In this document: positions 5,829 through 8,971 of the stretch, piece after piece
Numbering within the stretch: position 1 is the stretch's first letter
Layout of the letters: each line of letters opens with the position of its first letter
Position numbers and translations under genes: made by a program
Source of the DNA: Desulfovibrio sp.
GTDB taxonomy: Bacteria; Desulfobacterota; Desulfovibrionia; Desulfovibrionales; Desulfovibrionaceae
Assembly: GCA_028708195.1 (NCBI GenBank)
Contig: JAQVZK010000011.1
Span: 1-8,971 of the forward strand
Length of the DNA stretch: 8,971 nucleotides
Direction: 5' to 3'
The notes under the pieces: generated by a model
Database searches by the model: none
Seen by the model: the letters and a program-made list of their open reading frames with translations, nothing else
What the model was told of the DNA's origin: nothing

Positions 5829-6908
5829 ATGTTCGGCACACAGAAAGATCCCAGCAAAACAGAAAGCGCCACCCCAAAGCGCGTCAATAAACAGCGCGCC
5901 GAGGGCAATGTTCCCAAATCGCAAGAACTGGGCAAGGCTGTGAGCTTGCTTGGCGGCATGTCCATTCTTTACGCATGGATAGGCCCCATGAGCGAAGAAA
6001 TAAAAAAGATCTTCCGCCATTTTTTGAGCCATGCCTGGGAGTTCGATCCCAACCCGGAGAACGTGTACAGCCTGACTTTGGACCTCATGTTTGAAGTCTG
6101 CAAGATCATCATGCCCATTCTGCTCACGCTGGCCATTCTGAGCATGCTTGCCCAGCGCCTTCAGGTGGGCAAACTGTGGACCACCAAGGTTTTCAAGCCC
6201 AAGTTGCAGCGTTTTAATATTATCAAGGGCATCAAGCAGATGCTGTTTTCGCCCCAGACGATATTGCGCACCATAAAAAGCCTGATGTTTTCCCTGATTC
6301 TATCTCTTATTCCCGCCTGGATCATCTATAAAGAATACGAAAATTTTCTGCCCATGTATTATGCCACCACCGAAGGCGTGGCCGTATACATGCTGAAAAT
6401 GGCTTTCAAACTGGTCACTTATGCTCTTATACCCATTCTTATCATTGCAGTTTTTGACGTATGGCAGTCACGCTATGCCTACAAAGAAAACATGAAAATG
6501 ACCAAGGACGAGGTCAAGGACGAGCACAAACAGGCCGACGGTGACCCCGTGGTCAAGGGCCAACAGCGCAAAAAGATGATGGAAGCCATGAGCAAGCGTA
6601 TGCTGCAGGACGTGCCCAAGGCTGACGTTGTCATCACCAACCCCACCCACATTGCCGTGGCCCTGCGTTACAACGCCACCGAGGCTCCGGCCCCGGTGGT
6701 GCTGGCTATGGGCGCGGACCATCTGGCCGAAAAAATCAAGCATATCGCGCGCGAAAACAAGGTGCCCATCCGCGAAAATGTGCCTCTGGCACGGGCCTTG
6801 TATAAGTCTGCTGAAGTGGGCGACATGATCCCCGAGGATCTGTACAAGGCAGTGGCCACGGTACTGGCGGCCATCTGGAAGCTCAAGCCAAGGGTACATA
6901 ATTCATAG
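5829..6908 (+). CDS. flhB: Flagellar type III export switch protein FlhB
   Basis: A 359-residue inner-membrane protein of the flagellar export gate, normal in length for FlhB. It begins with the typical polar, charged N-terminus (SKTESATPKRVNKQRAEGNVPKSQEL). Four hydrophobic segments follow at about residues 34-53, 84-108, 147-168 and 184-210. Next come the charged connector (KMTKDEVKDEHKQADGDPVVKGQQRKK) and the cytoplasmic domain, with the autocleavage motif NPTH at 271-274 (VVITNPTHIAVALRY). Known for the family: cleavage between Asn and Pro switches export from rod/hook proteins to filament proteins. The C-terminal block REN.PLARALY and the tail ending near KLKP are intact, with only a very short extension after them. 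The virulence paralogue group (YscU/SpaS) is possible by motif alone, but the flhA that follows supports the flagellar assignment. Base composition is visibly richer in A/T than the aromatic operon. Confidence 0.96.
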   Translation: MFGTQKDPSKTESATPKRVNKQRAEGNVPKSQELGKAVSLLGGMSILYAWIGPMSEEIKKIFRHFLSHAWEFDPNPENVYSLTLDLMFEVCKIIMPILLTLAILSMLAQRLQVGKLWTTKVFKPKLQRFNIIKGIKQMLFSPQTILRTIKSLMFSLILSLIPAWIIYKEYENFLPMYYATTEGVAVYMLKMAFKLVTYALIPILIIAVFDVWQSRYAYKENMKMTKDEVKDEHKQADGDPVVKGQQRKKMMEAMSKRMLQDVPKADVVITNPTHIAVALRYNATEAPAPVVLAMGADHLAEKIKHIARENKVPIRENVPLARALYKSAEVGDMIPEDLYKAVATVLAAIWKLKPRVHNS

Positions 6909-6960
6909 TTTTTTCAGAGTGCTCTCCTGAGTGGGACCACAAAAGCGAGGTGTCAGAAAA

Positions 6961-8971
6961 ATGGCTGCAGTAACCCTTCCTAAAATGGATTACAGCAGGT
7001 TTTCCAAACATGGCGAAATCATGCTGGCCGCTGGCGTGGTCATCATTCTTTTTGTCATGCTGGTGCCACTGCCCACGTTCTTTCTGGACATCATGCTCTG
7101 CGTGAGCATTTCCATATCGTTGCTGGTGCTCATCACCACCATGTTCATGACCTCGCCACTGGAATTCACCATTTTTCCGTCTCTTTTGCTGGTGACAACC
7201 CTGCTGCGGCTTTCGCTCAACGTGGCTGCCACCCGTCTTATCCTGCTCAATGGCGACATGGGCGTGGATGCGGCGGGCTCTGTCATTCGCGCCTTCGGCG
7301 AATTCGTCGTGGGCGGCAGTTACGTCGTTGGCGCGGTCATATTCATGATTCTGTTCATTCTCAACAAGGTGGTCATCACAGCGGGTACCACGCGTATCGC
7401 CGAAGTGGCGGCGCGCTTTACCCTGGATGCCATGCCCGGCAAGCAGATGGCCATTGAGGCCGACCTCAACGCCGGGCTCATTGATGAAGAACAGGCCACA
7501 GCCCGACGCAACGGGCTGCGCAAAGAAGCAGACTTCTACGGCGCAATGGACGGTGCGTGCAAATTCGTTTCAGGTGACGTTAACGCGGGCATGTTCATCA
7601 CCCTGGTCAATATCGTCGGCGGCATCATCATTGGCATGGTGCAGAAGGATATGGACTGGAACACCGCCCTCACCACCTATTCGCTGCTGACCATCGGTGA
7701 CGGTCTGGTTTCGACCATCCCTTCCATCATCGTGTCCACTGGCACGGGCCTGCTTGTCTCGCGCGCAGCCTCTGAAGCCAAGATGGGCGAAGAATTTCTG
7801 GCCCAGCTCACATTCAACAGCCGGGCGCTCAGGATGGTCTCGGTTGTTCTTCTGCTTTTCGCTCTGGTTCCTGGTCTGCCCACCCTGCCCTTCCTGGTCA
7901 TTTCGGCGCTTGTTTTCACCGTGGCCCGCCTGACGGATAAAAACGAAGCTGAAGACGAAGCCAAAGAAAAGAAAGAAAAGAAAGACAAGGCTGGCTCCGG
8001 CACTGCCGACACCCCGGAAGAAGTGCAGGCGCTTCTGCCCCTGGACACGCTGGAACTGGAGGTGGGCTACGGCCTCATCCCTCTGGTGGACGAAGAGCAG
8101 AGCGGCAACCTGCTGGCGCGCATACGCTCCATCCGGCGGCAATTCGCTCTGGATATGGGTGTGGTCATTCCCTCGCTGCACCTGCGCGACAACCTGCAGT
8201 TGAAGCCTGGGCAGTATTCCCTGCTGATCAAGGGCAACCAGGTGGCCTCTGCAGAAATTCTTGTGGACCATTTTCTGGCAATGGACCCCGGCAATGTGAC
8301 CACCAAGATCCACGGCATAGAAACGCGCGAACCGGCCTTCAACCTGCCAGCCCTCTGGATACCCGACAGCCAGCGCGAAGAAGCCATGCTGGCAGGCTAT
8401 ACAGTCGTGGACCCGGCAACGGTTATCGCCACCCATTTGACAGAAGTGTTCAAGCGCCACCTGTCGGACTTTCTGGACCGTCAGGCAGTGCAGGGCCTGC
8501 TGGACACCGTGGCCAAGCATTCGCCCAAGGCGGTGGAAGACCTCGTACCTGGCGTGCTGCCTCTGGGCACGGTGCAAAAGGTACTACAGCTTCTGGTGCG
8601 AGAAAATGTGGGCATACGCGACATGCTTACCATTGTGGAAACGCTGGGCGATTTTGGCGGCGGCGTCAAAAACCCCGAAATTCTGACCGAGTATGTACGC
8701 GAAAAGCTGGCCCGCTCCATTGTACGCCCCTACCTGGACAGCCAGGGCACGCTTCCGGTGCTCACCCTGGCCCCCAATGCCGAGCGCATGGTGCAAGAAG
8801 GCGTGCGACAGGCCGATACGGGGGCAACGTTTCTTTCACTTAATCCTGTTTCAGCTCAAAAACTGGTGCAGAACATCAATACCGCTGTGGAAAACGCCGT
8901 GGGCACCGATGGCCAGCCGGTGCTGCTGGTGAACCCCATCATTCGGCCCCACCTGGCCCAGCTCATCACAC
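6961..8971 (+). CDS. flhA: Flagellar type III export gate protein FlhA; 3' truncated by the window
   Basis: The frame is open from 6961 to the window end, giving 670 codons without a stop or frameshift. FlhA is usually about 690-710 residues, so roughly the last 30-40 are missing. The N-terminal membrane domain (about residues 18-322, several hydrophobic helices) carries the FHIPEP signature LLRLSLNVAATRLIL (81-95), then FGEFVVGG, ARFTLDAMPGKQMAIEADLNAGLI (151-174) and EADFYGAMDGACKFVSGD (189-206). Asp206 probably corresponds to the conserved Asp linked to proton-driven export in Salmonella FlhA. A Lys/Glu-rich linker (about 325-360) leads to the cytoplasmic ring domain, which docks chaperone-substrate complexes. 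The ATG is preceded by GAGG at 6947-6950 with rather long 10-base spacing. It lies 52 bases after flhB, almost certainly in the same transcript. FlhA forms a nonameric ring with FlhB, FliP, FliQ and FliR in the inner membrane. Confidence 0.96.
   Translation, partial: MAAVTLPKMDYSRFSKHGEIMLAAGVVIILFVMLVPLPTFFLDIMLCVSISISLLVLITTMFMTSPLEFTIFPSLLLVTTLLRLSLNVAATRLILLNGDMGVDAAGSVIRAFGEFVVGGSYVVGAVIFMILFILNKVVITAGTTRIAEVAARFTLDAMPGKQMAIEADLNAGLIDEEQATARRNGLRKEADFYGAMDGACKFVSGDVNAGMFITLVNIVGGIIIGMVQKDMDWNTALTTYSLLTIGDGLVSTIPSIIVSTGTGLLVSRAASEAKMGEEFLAQLTFNSRALRMVSVVLLLFALVPGLPTLPFLVISALVFTVARLTDKNEAEDEAKEKKEKKDKAGSGTADTPEEVQALLPLDTLELEVGYGLIPLVDEEQSGNLLARIRSIRRQFALDMGVVIPSLHLRDNLQLKPGQYSLLIKGNQVASAEILVDHFLAMDPGNVTTKIHGIETREPAFNLPALWIPDSQREEAMLAGYTVVDPATVIATHLTEVFKRHLSDFLDRQAVQGLLDTVAKHSPKAVEDLVPGVLPLGTVQKVLQLLVRENVGIRDMLTIVETLGDFGGGVKNPEILTEYVREKLARSIVRPYLDSQGTLPVLTLAPNAERMVQEGVRQADTGATFLSLNPVSAQKLVQNINTAVENAVGTDGQPVLLVNPIIRPHLAQLIT

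Noticed and set aside
6909..6960. Possible hairpin (TCAGAG...CTCTCCTGA) between flhB and flhA after a T run.
   Set aside because: The stem is short and mismatched, and the T run precedes it instead of following it. It does not look like a terminator, and the two genes are expected to be cotranscribed.
7570..8577. Long minus-strand open frame opposite flhA.
   Set aside because: It is a His/Gln/Phe-rich shadow of the plus-strand flhA frame, which has unbroken family motifs.
1..8971. Search by eye for CRISPR arrays, tRNA or rRNA genes, insertion sequences and toxin-antitoxin or defence genes.
   Set aside because: No regularly spaced repeats, RNA folds, transposase motifs or terminal inverted repeats were seen. 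Apart from 376 bases of divergent intergenic DNA, the window is filled by recognisable core genes.

Overview
The window looks like chromosomal DNA of a deltaproteobacterial sulfate reducer of the Desulfovibrio type. The base composition is GC-rich. The first gene is the C-terminal part of a type II (archaeal-style) 3-dehydroquinate synthase, followed without a gap by pheA, aroA and tyrA. From memory this is the order of the aromatic amino acid operon of Desulfovibrio vulgaris. The taxonomic call is inferred from gene content and order, not from a search.

Bases 1-4121 (+) hold the end of an aromatic biosynthesis operon. 3-dehydroquinate synthase II (5' end outside the window) feeds the shikimate pathway. 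AroA (EPSP synthase) makes the precursor of chorismate. PheA (chorismate mutase/prephenate dehydratase with an ACT domain) leads to phenylalanine, and TyrA (prephenate dehydrogenase) leads to tyrosine. The junctions are 1 bp, a 4-bp ATGA overlap and another 4-bp ATGA overlap, so translation is probably coupled. Bases 4152-4191 carry a perfect 19-bp inverted repeat that closes the operon. It lies between two convergent genes and probably serves both.

Bases 4214-5452 (-) encode a 12-helix major facilitator superfamily transporter, probably of the oxalate/formate or monocarboxylate antiporter type, substrate unknown. Bases 5453-5828 are a divergent intergenic region with no convincing gene. They contain a short tandem repeat and one weak sigma-54-like motif.

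Bases 5829-8971 (+) encode flagellar type III export components: flhB (complete, with the NPTH autocleavage motif) and flhA (670 codons read, missing roughly its last 30-40 residues at the window edge). They form the export-gate switch protein and the ring-forming gate protein that select and drive flagellar substrates through the membrane.

Overall this is ordinary core-genome sequence. I see no mobile element, CRISPR array, RNA gene or new system. The most useful second-look items are the apparent synteny break around the MFS gene, the disordered N-terminal extension of TyrA, and the unresolved promoters in the divergent intergenic region.
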